64,000 nucleotides of DNA, taken from contig NZ_FOLO01000001.1 of assembly GCF_900112265.1 (NCBI RefSeq), positions 300,195 through 364,194 of the forward strand, in the 5' to 3' direction. The notes under the pieces are model-generated. The model searched no databases. It saw only the letters and a list, made by a program, of their open reading frames with translations, and was not told where the DNA came from. Numbering within the stretch: position 1 is the first letter of the stretch; each line of letters opens with the position of its first letter. The position numbers and the translations under genes were made by a program. The stretch comes from Pseudoalteromonas denitrificans DSM 6059 (GTDB lineage Bacteria; Pseudomonadota; Gammaproteobacteria; Enterobacterales; Alteromonadaceae). Below are positions 7,803 to 15,950 of this stretch, one piece after another.

Positions 7803-9450
7803 TGCGTTTTTGATATTTTTTTTCACCCGCTATCCAGGTTTCTAAAACTTGCGTTTTATATATCTGTGACACTGGTGCTTTAAATATATCTTGATCAACT
7901 AAGATGAAATCGGCCCATTTTCCGCGCTCTAAAGAGCCAATTTTAAACTCTTGATGGGCTGCATATGCGCCATCTAAAGTGAAAGCTTTAAACGCCTGTT
8001 TTCGGGATAATGCTTGTTCGTAAAACCATCCTTTTTCAGGTTGTTGGTTTTGATCCATTCTTGATACTGCTGAATAAAATCCATGAAATACATTGGCAAG
8101 CTCTACTGGAAAATCAGAACCTGCGGCTAAATGTGAACCTTGTTTAATAAAGGTTTGCCAAGCATAAGCGCCTACAAGACGTTTATCATCTAACCTTATT
8201 GGTGCCATATGCATATCTGAAGTGGCATGCACAGGCTGCATTGATGGAATAATATTTAGTTTTTTAAAGCGGGGAATATCATCGATATGAACAATTTGAG
8301 CATGCTCAATTCTATTGCGTAGCAATCGACCACCGGTTTTTTTAAATACACTTTCATATGCATCTAATACAGTTTTATTAGCGCGATCACCTATTGCATG
8401 CGTATTGGCGGTAAAACCGTGTTTAAAACTTTGAGTATATAATTTTTCAAGCTGATTTTGTGATTCAAGCATAAGTCCTTTATGTTGCGGTCTGTCTGCA
8501 TAATCTTCTAAAAGCGCAGCTCCTCGACTACCTAAGGCTCCGTCAGCATAAACCTTAATACTACGAATAGATAAAAAATCATTTTGTTCTTGGTAAGTTC
8601 CGGCGTTAAGCATTTTTTCTAAACTTGGGTCACTTGCAGATAACATGGCATAAATTCTAAAAGGTAATGATTTATTTTTTGATCTTTGTTTATAAACTTG
8701 CCATGTTGTTAAGTCTATTCCTGCATCGTGAACTGAGGTAATGCCTAAAGATAACAAGTGTTCTCCGGCTAAGTTTAACGCATGGTTAATTTCATTTTTA
8801 GTTGATTTTGGAATGTGTTCATTAATTAAGTTTTCAGCTTTATCAATGAATACGCCACTGGGGTTATTATTATCTAAACGCATGATCTCACCGCCATTAG
8901 GAGCGAGTGTTGAAGATGATATACTCGCAAGTGACATGGCTTTAGTATTTGCCCATATAGCATGGCCATCAACTCGGGTTAAAACCACAGGCATATCTTT
9001 AATATATATATCTAAATCACTTGCAGTAGGAAATTGCTGAACAGGCCAGTTTTCTTGATCCCAACCTCGACCAATAATCCAACCAGTCTTGTCTTTAGCA
9101 AAAACTTTAAGCTTTTCTCCTATTTCTTGTTTTGATTTGGTATTACGTAAATCTAGTCGAGATAAGTTTTGACCTAAGCCAATAACATGGCCATGCGCAT
9201 CTATGAGTCCTGGTAGGAGGTATTTATTGTTCCCATTAATTTTATGTGCTTTAGGGTAGTTTTTTAAAAGTGATTTATCACCTGTTTTAACAATTTTTCC
9301 ATCTTTAAATACGAGAGTTGAAAATTGCTTAAGATTTCCTGTTCGTTCAAGTGTGTAGCCCGTAACATTATGAATAAGCGTAAATTTAGCAGAAACAACC
9401 GGTGGTATTATTAAAGTTAAACAGAAAATGATCTTTATGGATAAATGCAT
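7792..9450 (-). CDS. YtcJ-like amidohydrolase, exported
   Basis: This 552-residue protein has a signal peptide (MHLSIKIIFCLTLIIPPVVSA, cleavage near residue 21). It belongs to the YtcJ/AepA branch of the amidohydrolase superfamily, in which a metal-dependent TIM barrel hydrolyses amide bonds of unknown substrates. The first metal motif is GLIDAHGHV (about 82-90). Others are VDGHAIWANTKA, HAIGDRANKTVLDAYE and the late Asp region AAGSDFPVE. The length is normal for this family. The signal peptide suggests a periplasmic location. It is monocistronic and overlaps tail-to-tail with the small membrane protein gene. The substrate is unknown. N-substituted amino acids or formamides are possibilities only by family analogy. 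Confidence 0.82.
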   Translation of the reverse strand: MHLSIKIIFCLTLIIPPVVSAKFTLIHNVTGYTLERTGNLKQFSTLVFKDGKIVKTGDKSLLKNYPKAHKINGNNKYLLPGLIDAHGHVIGLGQNLSRLDLRNTKSKQEIGEKLKVFAKDKTGWIIGRGWDQENWPVQQFPTASDLDIYIKDMPVVLTRVDGHAIWANTKAMSLASISSSTLAPNGGEIMRLDNNNPSGVFIDKAENLINEHIPKSTKNEINHALNLAGEHLLSLGITSVHDAGIDLTTWQVYKQRSKNKSLPFRIYAMLSASDPSLEKMLNAGTYQEQNDFLSIRSIKVYADGALGSRGAALLEDYADRPQHKGLMLESQNQLEKLYTQSFKHGFTANTHAIGDRANKTVLDAYESVFKKTGGRLLRNRIEHAQIVHIDDIPRFKKLNIIPSMQPVHATSDMHMAPIRLDDKRLVGAYAWQTFIKQGSHLAAGSDFPVELANVFHGFYSAVSRMDQNQQPEKGWFYEQALSRKQAFKAFTLDGAYAAHQEFKIGSLERGKWADFILVDQDIFKAPVSQIYKTQVLETWIAGEKKYQKRISN

Positions 9451-9523
9451 ATGAATTTTTTTGTTAGCTATTTATTAAATAACTTTATTATTTATAGGAA
9501 CAATTTGAAAGGTATTTCTAATT

Positions 9524-10456
9524 TTAAATAACTTCGTAAAAAAAACCTTTTGCATCAATGTAACCTGTTGAGCTATCTGCTATTTCAGATAGTGGTAATT
9601 TAGCCGGACCTACAGGTTCAGCTAAAATATAATGAAGACCATCTATCGTCGTAAATTTATCAGATTTGAGGGTTGGTAATTGAAACCCAATCAATGCATG
9701 TTTTGGTAAATAAATAAGTGACACGCTAAGCCTAGGGTATATTTTTTTAATAATAGCGGCCATCAGTGTCATTTTACTATCACAATCACCAATATTCTGT
9801 GCAATCACTTTAATTGGTGGGTAATAGCCCGTGCCACTAGACTCAGTTCTACTTTCTAGCGTGGAATAAGGTATTGACTGTATCCAGGATAGTACAAAAT
9901 TAATTAATATTCTGGGTTTTTTTACAGATATGGAGTCTCTGATAGCTTGAGTAATAGGCTGTAAGTAATCAACGCCTTCTTTAACAAACTTAAGATGATT
10001 AGGCTTTACTTTTGTGCCACCCCAAGGGCTGTAAAATTGAATGTAATGATGTTGTTCTAGAAATTCGAAATATGAATTTTGTTCTAAACGTGTTAATTCT
10101 TGCTCAACATTTTCCAGCAATTTTTCGTTTTTACTTTTAATAACATAACTTAGCTGTGAAAATTGTTGCTTAAATTGTACTCTCACTTTTCGAGGGTTAT
10201 AGGTGCTAACTTGTTCTAATAAGGTTTTGTAAATATAGTTCATTGCCTTATTTTTATCATAACGTTTAAAGCGTCGATATCTATTGTTTATTAATTTTTT
10301 TGGTAAGGTAAAGCTGAGTGTTTGCATTTTATGCTCATGATCTTGCCAAGCATAGTCAAATTGAATGCTATCTTTTAAGTTTGTTTTTTGTAAGGTTTTG
10401 GCTTGTACTTGCAGTATTATTAATTCAAAGAACAAAAATAAAATAATCAGACGCAT
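9524..10456 (-). CDS. Transglutaminase-like cysteine proteinase-fold protein, exported
   Basis: This 310-residue protein starts with a short signal peptide (about 1-19). The body has no clear match until the C-terminal third, where NIGDCDSKMTLMAAII contains a candidate catalytic Cys225 and LPKHALIGF a candidate His253, with an acidic residue in ILAEPVGP about 25 residues later. That Cys-His-acid spacing is the transglutaminase-like fold. Such proteins act as peptidases or peptide cross-linkers, and the target is not readable. Its promoter region contains a heptanucleotide tandem repeat (10506-10561), so expression could vary with repeat number. The fold assignment is moderate and the enzymatic role is an inference. 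Confidence 0.6.
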   Translation of the reverse strand: MRLIILFLFFELIILQVQAKTLQKTNLKDSIQFDYAWQDHEHKMQTLSFTLPKKLINNRYRRFKRYDKNKAMNYIYKTLLEQVSTYNPRKVRVQFKQQFSQLSYVIKSKNEKLLENVEQELTRLEQNSYFEFLEQHHYIQFYSPWGGTKVKPNHLKFVKEGVDYLQPITQAIRDSISVKKPRILINFVLSWIQSIPYSTLESRTESSGTGYYPPIKVIAQNIGDCDSKMTLMAAIIKKIYPRLSVSLIYLPKHALIGFQLPTLKSDKFTTIDGLHYILAEPVGPAKLPLSEIADSSTGYIDAKGFFYEVI

Positions 10457-10505
10457 ATAGTTTTCCTTTATTCCTTATAAAACTAGTATACATCTGTAAG
10501 TGTTG

Positions 10506-10561
10506 AATTATTAATTATTAATTATTAATTATTAATTATTAATTTTTAATTTTTAATTTTT
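10506..10561. repeat. Heptanucleotide tandem repeat (8 units)
   Basis: Five perfect copies of AATTATT (10506-10540) run without a break into three copies of AATTTTT (10541-10561). The array lies between the HD-GYP gene stop and the transglutaminase-like gene start, 50 bp upstream of the latter. On the minus strand a TATACT-like -10 lies just downstream, so the repeat covers the -35/UP-element zone. Confidence 0.95.
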
Positions 10562-10574
10562 ATGATATTTATCA

Positions 10575-12155
10575 TTATATTAATGATGTAAATCCTGGGA
10601 TATTTGATTCATCAACAGCATCAATTTGAGTGTCTGTCATAAATTTATTGGCATATTCCACATAAACTTTCTCATGAATAAAAACATTGAATAAATCGTT
10701 ATCTATATGTTTATCTAATGACATAAAACCCATTATTTTGATACATTCACTCAGTTTTTTTGCTTTTTTATAAGGTCTGTCACCTGCTGAAAGAGCTTCA
10801 AAAATATCAGCTATTGCCATCATTCTGGCCGGGAGTGACATTTGCTCTTTGGTTAACCCTCTAGGATAACCTGTACCATCCATTTTTTCATGGTGGCCTC
10901 CAGCATACTCAGGCACATTTTGTAAATGTTTTGGAAAAGGAAGAGACTCTAACAAAAGAATTGTAATATCAATATGGTGATTAATTATATTTCTTTCTTC
11001 GTCACTTAATGTGCCTTTTTGTATTTGTAAATAACTCATTTCAGTTTCATTAAGTACAGGTTCTAATTGCCCATTCATTTCAATATTATATTTTTTTGCT
11101 ATGTGAGCTACTCGCTCAACATCTGGTTGAGGTAGGTATTCACCACCAATATTAATATGCTTAATAAATTGACGGTCTTCAACTAATTGTTGTTGTTTAT
11201 CTTTTATAGCATCTTTTTTTTCAGGAAATTTTAATTCTTCTATTTCAAATTGTTTTTTGACTATTTCAAACTTTGCATCAACAAATTCAATTCGATCAAA
11301 TACGGTTTCCAACTTGGTCGATTTATCCATAACATACTCAGGCGTTGCGATTTTTCCACAGTCGTGTAACCACCCTGCGACACTTAAAGTATGTTTTTCA
11401 TCCGCGTTTAAGGTAAAGTCAGCTAATGGCCCTAAATTTATATTATTTACGGCATCGGCCAACATTAAAGTGAGCTCTGGAACCCTGCGGCAATGTCCTC
11501 CGGTATAAGGGGATTTTTCATCAATGGCTCTAGCAATTAATTTTGCAAGAGATTGAAATAGAATCTCCATGTCAGTGATCAGCTGCTTATTCGTTAAGGC
11601 GACAGCGGCCAACGAAGATAAAGATAAAACGAGATCTGTTTTTTGTTGACTAAATGGTACAACTTTACTTTTATCTTGTGCATTGATCAGTTGTAAAACA
11701 CCATTAATATCACCTTCATGATTCTCTAATGGGACTGTTAATACTGATTGTGTTCTGTAACCTGTTTTTTGATCCATAGCGCGAGCTGCACTGGTATTGT
11801 GTTCTTTAACTTGATAAGCATCTTCAATATTTATTGTTTCATGGTTTGCTGCAGCAAGAGCAACTAAAGCATCTTTATTGGCTTCACCGTCAATTAAGAT
11901 AGGAATGCAATCAAAGTTAATAGGTGTATCTGATGTTCCTCCCATATGAAGTTTAAGAGAATCATTAACTAAAGTTTCAAACTTGAGAGCATGGTTATTC
12001 GTCACTGAATAAATTGTACCGCCGTCGGCATGGGTGAGTGCTTTAGCACTCATTAGGATATCTTCTAAAAGTTTTGTGGTATTTTTTTCAGTTGATAGGC
12101 GGTAGCTAAGAGCCAATAGTTGTTTGAGTGCATCGGCATTGTTTAGTTCAGACAT
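10575..12155 (-). CDS. GAF plus HD-GYP domain protein, probable c-di-GMP phosphodiesterase
   Basis: The 526 residues contain an N-terminal GAF domain (about 20-190) and a C-terminal HD-GYP domain (about 200-470). The HD pair is H264-D265 (LHDCGKI). The signature is complete as HHEKMDGTGYPRG with G429-Y430-P431, so it should hydrolyse cyclic di-GMP (or cGAMP). Unusually, about 85 residues rich in charged amino acids lie between the HD and the HHExxDGxGYP segments, predicted as helical. The GAF domain is a likely small-molecule or redox input. A metallo-hydrolase gene lies 53 bp upstream on the same strand, so the two are likely co-transcribed. Cytoplasmic, with no membrane segment seen. Confidence 0.85.
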   Translation of the reverse strand: MSELNNADALKQLLALSYRLSTEKNTTKLLEDILMSAKALTHADGGTIYSVTNNHALKFETLVNDSLKLHMGGTSDTPINFDCIPILIDGEANKDALVALAAANHETINIEDAYQVKEHNTSAARAMDQKTGYRTQSVLTVPLENHEGDINGVLQLINAQDKSKVVPFSQQKTDLVLSLSSLAAVALTNKQLITDMEILFQSLAKLIARAIDEKSPYTGGHCRRVPELTLMLADAVNNINLGPLADFTLNADEKHTLSVAGWLHDCGKIATPEYVMDKSTKLETVFDRIEFVDAKFEIVKKQFEIEELKFPEKKDAIKDKQQQLVEDRQFIKHINIGGEYLPQPDVERVAHIAKKYNIEMNGQLEPVLNETEMSYLQIQKGTLSDEERNIINHHIDITILLLESLPFPKHLQNVPEYAGGHHEKMDGTGYPRGLTKEQMSLPARMMAIADIFEALSAGDRPYKKAKKLSECIKIMGFMSLDKHIDNDLFNVFIHEKVYVEYANKFMTDTQIDAVDESNIPGFTSLI

Positions 12156-12208
12156 AAGCCTATACTCTTAATAAATTGATTTAAATAAAATTAAGGAATG
12201 AAATTGCA

Positions 12209-13027
12209 TTATATTTCATGCGTCACTCCCTCCTGAGATGCAATAATTTGTAAGTTATTCAATTGTATTTTGTTGATGATCTTATCTAACGCTTCATCGG
12301 TTCGTTCGGGTGCATGACTATATAAAGCGAGCTTATTGATCTTGGCAGCAAGGGCTAATTCAATTGCTTGATCAATTGATGAGTGGCCCCAACCTAGCTT
12401 TAAAGGCATCTCTGAATCTGTGTATTGTGCATCATGTATTAAAAAGTCAACATCACTTAAAAACTCAACCCAGGCAGAGAAACTGGTATTTAAATTGTCA
12501 CTTGAATAAATTTCGTTATCGGTAACATAAGCAACTACTTTATTTTTATATTGTATCTTGTAGGCTAAACCATCATTAGGGTGGTTTATTTTAATTGATG
12601 AAATATTAAAACCATTAATTGGCATATTTTTGAATTCATTTTTTAGTGGAATAATGTTGATTTTGGCGGCTAAACTTTTTGCAGGTACTGGAAATGTGCT
12701 CATATCCATTTGTTCTAAAATGGCTTGGTGTTGAACTGGGTTTGTTGGTGCACTATAGATGTTGATTTTTCTATCTTTTTGATATGCAGGAATAAAAAAT
12801 GGAAACCCTTGAATGTGATCCCAATGATTATGACTTAATAAAATAGTGACGGGATCATTATTCGATGCCAATTTCTCCCCTACAAGCTTTAAACCCGTAC
12901 CGGCATCAATTATAAGTTTATGACCTTCGGCTTCAAGTAAAATACATGCGGTATTGCCACCGTATTTAACCGTGTTTTTCCCTGGGGTTGGTATTGAACC
13001 TCGGGTGCCATAAAAGGTTAATTTCAC
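12209..13027 (-). CDS. MBL-fold metallo-hydrolase
   Basis: The 272 residues form a complete metallo-beta-lactamase fold. The di-metal motif is H66-N-H68-W-D70-H71 (SHNHWDHIQG), with further ligands in VDFLIHDAQYT and LYSHAPER. The N-terminal FYGTRGSIPTPG and KYGGNTACILLE are typical of the subgroup near RNase Z/PhnP-type phosphodiesterases. This subgroup often sits beside cyclic-nucleotide or HD-GYP signalling genes, as it does here (53 bp upstream of the GAF-HD-GYP gene, same strand). A cyclic nucleotide phosphodiesterase role is therefore plausible but only inferred. The start is GTG with a weak GCGAG site. No better ATG lies upstream in frame. Confidence 0.78.
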   Translation of the reverse strand: MKLTFYGTRGSIPTPGKNTVKYGGNTACILLEAEGHKLIIDAGTGLKLVGEKLASNNDPVTILLSHNHWDHIQGFPFFIPAYQKDRKINIYSAPTNPVQHQAILEQMDMSTFPVPAKSLAAKINIIPLKNEFKNMPINGFNISSIKINHPNDGLAYKIQYKNKVVAYVTDNEIYSSDNLNTSFSAWVEFLSDVDFLIHDAQYTDSEMPLKLGWGHSSIDQAIELALAAKINKLALYSHAPERTDEALDKIINKIQLNNLQIIASQEGVTHEI

Positions 13028-13053
13028 GTATTTTACTCGCTAAAATTTATTTT

Positions 13054-13081
13054 AAAAAAGGAAGTAAATGCTTTCTTTTTT
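13054..13081 (-). terminator. A/T-rich hairpin behind the hydroxyacid dehydrogenase gene
   Basis: The arms AAAAAAGGAAG and CTTTCTTTTTT pair with one mismatch around a 6-base loop. On the minus strand it follows the stop at 13167 and ends in a T-run, so it likely terminates that gene before the metallo-hydrolase gene begins. A low-G+C stem limits confidence. Confidence 0.4.
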
Positions 13082-13166
13082 ATAGTGGTAAAAGTCTTAC
13101 TTGTCCATTAATCCTTTGATATATTTAATGTGATAACTATAAAAATAAACCTCAATAAATAATGCT

Positions 13167-14138
13167 TTATTCAACGCGATTGCGGTTTTCATCATTATAA
13201 AAAGCTTTAATATTTAAACTAATTTCATTAACTAATCGATTAATCGACTCCTTTGAAGCCCAAGCGATATGTGGCGTGATAATTAAGTTATTGCCTGAGT
13301 ATCGTATTAGAGGGTTATCATCATCGGCTGGCTCCTTAGTTAATACATCGGTTGCAGCAGCTTGAATAGTTTTACTTTCTAGAGCGTTAACAAGGGCTTT
13401 TTCATCAACGATCCCGCCTCTGGCTGTATTGATTAACACCGCTGATGGCTTCATTAGGTTCAATTCTGTATCAGATATAAGGTTGTGTGTTTCTGCGGTT
13501 AATGGACAATGAATTGATATTATATCGGCTTGTGTAAGTGCAGAGTTAAAGTCTGTTCTACCTTCTCTGGGTTGAGAACCTTTTCTTTCACAAATGAGCA
13601 CATGCATGCCAAATGCTTGTGCTATGTCTGCAACCCCTTTGCCTAAATCTCCATAGCCAATAATGGCCAATGTTTTATTTTGAACTTCATTCATAGAATG
13701 CTTTAAAGAGCAAAACATACTACTTTTTTGCCAAACGCCATTTTGACAATCTTGAATATATTTGTGGCTACTATTCATTAAAGTCAGTAATAACGTAAAC
13801 GTATGTTGTACAACAGAGGCGGTAGAATAACCTGCCACATTTGTTACTGCTATGCCTAATTTTTTGGCCGAGATTAAATTGATATTATTAGTGCCAGTTG
13901 CAGCTATGCAAATAAGTTTAAGCTTTGGTAATTGAGCTAAATCATGATGCGCTAAATGTACTTTATTTGTGATAATAATATCGGCATTATGACAGCGTTC
14001 AAAAATTTGTGTTTTGCTGGTGGTTTCATAGAATTCAATTTGTGTCATTATTTTGGCATTTATTTTATTTAAAACTGATAAGTCTGTATTGTTTAGAGTT
14101 GCGGCATCTAAAATGACAATATTAATTGTTGAAGGCAT
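13167..14138 (-). CDS. D-2-hydroxyacid dehydrogenase (glycerate dehydrogenase-like)
   Basis: This 323-residue NAD-dependent enzyme of the D-2-hydroxyacid family reduces 2-oxoacids such as hydroxypyruvate. The Rossmann nucleotide-binding loop is GYGDLGKGVA (about 162-171). The catalytic Arg is in INTARGGIVDE, the Glu in TDVLTKEP and the His in ITPHIAWAS. The segment IHCPLTAETHNLI is typical of the HprA/glycerate dehydrogenase branch, which is my best guess for the substrate. Formate, phosphoglycerate or other 2-oxoacid activity cannot be excluded. The gene is divergent from the zntR-like operon across 150 bp. Confidence 0.85.
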   Translation of the reverse strand: MPSTINIVILDAATLNNTDLSVLNKINAKIMTQIEFYETTSKTQIFERCHNADIIITNKVHLAHHDLAQLPKLKLICIAATGTNNINLISAKKLGIAVTNVAGYSTASVVQHTFTLLLTLMNSSHKYIQDCQNGVWQKSSMFCSLKHSMNEVQNKTLAIIGYGDLGKGVADIAQAFGMHVLICERKGSQPREGRTDFNSALTQADIISIHCPLTAETHNLISDTELNLMKPSAVLINTARGGIVDEKALVNALESKTIQAAATDVLTKEPADDDNPLIRYSGNNLIITPHIAWASKESINRLVNEISLNIKAFYNDENRNRVE

Positions 14139-14224
14139 GAATTCTATCTTTTTAATGATTATACATTTGTGAAGTTTACCCTTTAATTATTTTTTGTGTT
14201 GTAAATATAATATAAAATCACCTC

Positions 14225-14256
14225 TTGACCTTGGAGTTTACTCTAAGCTTTATCAT
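14225..14256 (+). promoter_or_regulatory. MerR-type promoter with operator dyad between -35 and -10
   Basis: The -35 is TTGACC (14225-14230) and the -10 is TATCAT (14251-14256), 20 bp apart, which is the overlong spacing that MerR-family activators need. Within the spacer lies the dyad CTTGGAGT-TT-ACTCTAAG (14230-14247), near-symmetric with one mismatch. This closely resembles ZntR/CueR operators and predicts autoregulated, metal-induced transcription of the two genes below. Confidence 0.85.
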
Positions 14257-14288
14257 GTTCGTCATTGTTAGTAAAAAAGAGAGTTATC

Positions 14289-14717
14289 ATGTATAGAATA
14301 GGTGAATTAGCAAAGCTGTTATCTGTTTCTACAGATACATTAAGGTATTATGAAAAGCATGGTTTATTAATGCCATCGGGTCGAAGTCATTCTGGTTATC
14401 GCTTATACAATGAAGCTTGTTTACAATGTATGCAGTTTATTGTCAGCGCTAAAAGTGTTGGTTTTAGCTTAAACGAAATAAAAGAATTATTATCAATTAA
14501 AGTTGATAAAAATAGTCATAGTTGTGGTGAGGTTAAGTCATTTACGTTACAAAAAAAACAGCAAGTTGAAGTCAAAATAGCTGAATTAACCCGGTTTAAA
14601 GATTCGTTACAGTTATTATCGGATGCCTGTTGTGGTGGTGATGAAGTGGCTGTTCATTGCTCAATTTTATCTGCTTTGGAGAATATAGATGATACAGATA
14701 GTCGAATTATCCAATAA
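14289..14717 (+). CDS. MerR-family metal-responsive regulator, ZntR-like
   Basis: Starting at the ATG at 14289 (behind AGAGAG), the protein is 142 residues: winged helix-turn-helix (1-70, beginning YRIGELAKLL), dimer helix (about 80-118), then a metal loop. Cysteines fall at 79, 114, 115 and 124, exactly the positions of the Zn ligands in E. coli ZntR, and the context SDACCGG...HCSIL matches. ZntR's His119 is Glu here, so fine metal preference may differ. It should sense Zn(II), Cd(II) or Pb(II) and activate its own operon, which includes the overlapping permease gene (29-bp overlap). A longer start upstream at 14265 is less likely because the family begins at this ATG. Confidence 0.88.
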   Translation: MYRIGELAKLLSVSTDTLRYYEKHGLLMPSGRSHSGYRLYNEACLQCMQFIVSAKSVGFSLNEIKELLSIKVDKNSHSCGEVKSFTLQKKQQVEVKIAELTRFKDSLQLLSDACCGGDEVAVHCSILSALENIDDTDSRIIQ

Positions 14718-15777
14718 TTTTTGGCAATTATTTTTAATATCTGCACCTTGGTTATTATTAGGTTTGTTTGTTGCTGGATTGATCAAAGTTTATTTACCAA
14801 AAGATTTTTTAATTAGACATTTAGGTGAAGAAGGTTTTGTTTCTACTCTTAAAGCTGCATTAATAGGGGCACCTATGCCATTGTGTTCTTGTGGGGTAAT
14901 TCCTGCGGCTTTGGGACTTAGGAGAGCGGGTGCCTCAAAAAGTGCAACTACGGCATTTTTAGTTTCAACGCCTGAAACTGGCGTTGACTCTATTTCTGTT
15001 TCTTATGTTTTACTAGGACCTTTTATGGCTATTGTTAGACCGATTGCAGCTGTTACAAGTGCAATTGTGTCAGGATTTCTAGTGGGGCGAGATAAAGAAA
15101 AATCAACCGCCGATAATACAGTGTCACACATACAAAAAAAGTCATGCTGTAGCACTAAAGAAGAGAAAAAAATAACTGATAAATTATCTTGCTGTAGTGA
15201 TACAAAGCAAACTTTAAAACCATCCAATTTTGATCGTTTAATTGAAGCTTTACGTTTTAGTTGCACTAAATTATTACAAGATACAGCAAAGTGGCTATTG
15301 ATTGGATTATTTTTTGCTGCATTGATACAAACATATGTCCCTGCAGACTTTTTCACTTTGTGGGGGAATGGCATATTTGCGATGATAGTCGTTATCTTAA
15401 TTAGTATTCCTATGTATATATGTGCGACAGCTTCAACACCTATTGCAGCAGGGTTATTATTATCAGGCGTATCCCCTGGTGCTGTTTTGGTCTTTATGTT
15501 AGCGGGACCGGCCACAAATATCGCGACTTTAGGTGTAGTATTTAATGAGCTTGGTAAACGCGCAGTAATGGCTTATTTAACCGGTGTAATAGGTGTTGCT
15601 ATTTTATTTGGTCTATTAACTGATTATTTGGTTAATAGATTTTCAATTCAAGTTGCACCTATGTTGCGTGAAGAAAGTCATATTTTACCTCATTGGTTTA
15701 TGCAATTTACGGCTTTATTACTGATTGTTCTGTTGGTGCGATTAGTTGTATTGAAGTTTAAAAATAAAAAAAGTTAA
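14689..15777 (+). CDS. Metal efflux permease, SO_0444 family
   Basis: This 362-residue membrane protein has about eight transmembrane segments in two related halves, each with an amphipathic loop. The N-half contains APMPLCSCGVIPAA, the cysteine motif shared by the DUF318/ArsP-type permeases. The C-half contains the matching ICATASTPIAAGLL. The central cytoplasmic loop (about 140-185) has two double-cysteine motifs (KKSCCS and LSCCSD), suited to binding thiophilic metals. The family is annotated as Cu/Zn efflux from Shewanella. Control by a ZntR-like regulator fits Zn or Cd export. The start ATG at 14689 is behind GGAGA and lies inside the end of the regulator gene, which implies translational coupling. 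Confidence 0.82.
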   Translation: MIQIVELSNNFWQLFLISAPWLLLGLFVAGLIKVYLPKDFLIRHLGEEGFVSTLKAALIGAPMPLCSCGVIPAALGLRRAGASKSATTAFLVSTPETGVDSISVSYVLLGPFMAIVRPIAAVTSAIVSGFLVGRDKEKSTADNTVSHIQKKSCCSTKEEKKITDKLSCCSDTKQTLKPSNFDRLIEALRFSCTKLLQDTAKWLLIGLFFAALIQTYVPADFFTLWGNGIFAMIVVILISIPMYICATASTPIAAGLLLSGVSPGAVLVFMLAGPATNIATLGVVFNELGKRAVMAYLTGVIGVAILFGLLTDYLVNRFSIQVAPMLREESHILPHWFMQFTALLLIVLLVRLVVLKFKNKKS

Positions 15778-15805
15778 TATTTAAATAACCTGTTAGCATA
15801 ATACA

Positions 15806-15842
15806 AAAAAGGTACAAGCATATATGTTTGTGCCTTTTTTTT
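15806..15842 (+). terminator. Intrinsic terminator of the metal-efflux operon
   Basis: The stem AAAAAAGGTACAAGCATA pairs imperfectly with TATGTTTGTGCCTTTTTT and ends in a run of eight T. It lies 28 bp after the permease stop. Confidence 0.8.
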
Positions 15843-15858
15843 GTTAAATAATGTAAAT

Positions 15859-15877
15859 GAAAGTGATTATCGTTATT
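15859..15877 (+). promoter_or_regulatory. Fur box 1 upstream of the lipoprotein locus
   Basis: GAAAGTGATTATCGTTATT matches the 19-bp Fur consensus (GATAATGATAATCATTATC) at 14 positions. It lies about 75-90 bp upstream of the first imelysin gene and predicts repression by iron-loaded Fur. Confidence 0.7.
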
Positions 15878-15912
15878 GATCTTGTTTTTATAAGTATATA
15901 GAATGCCGTGCA

Positions 15913-15931
15913 AATAATATTAATTATCATT
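15913..15931 (+). promoter_or_regulatory. Fur box 2 upstream of the lipoprotein locus
   Basis: AATAATATTAATTATCATT matches the Fur consensus at 13 of 19 positions. It lies 20 bp upstream of the start codon and 35 bp after box 1. Two spaced boxes suggest strong iron repression of the locus. Confidence 0.6.
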
Positions 15932-15950
15932 TACATTTTAAGGGAACGTA

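Noticed and set aside
10506..10561. CRISPR-like repeat
   Set aside because: Units are 7 bp and contiguous without spacers. It is a simple tandem repeat.
15003..15515. Minus-strand open frame of 170 codons inside the metal permease gene
   Set aside because: It is a shadow of a well-supported membrane protein gene, with no start signal or recognisable domain.
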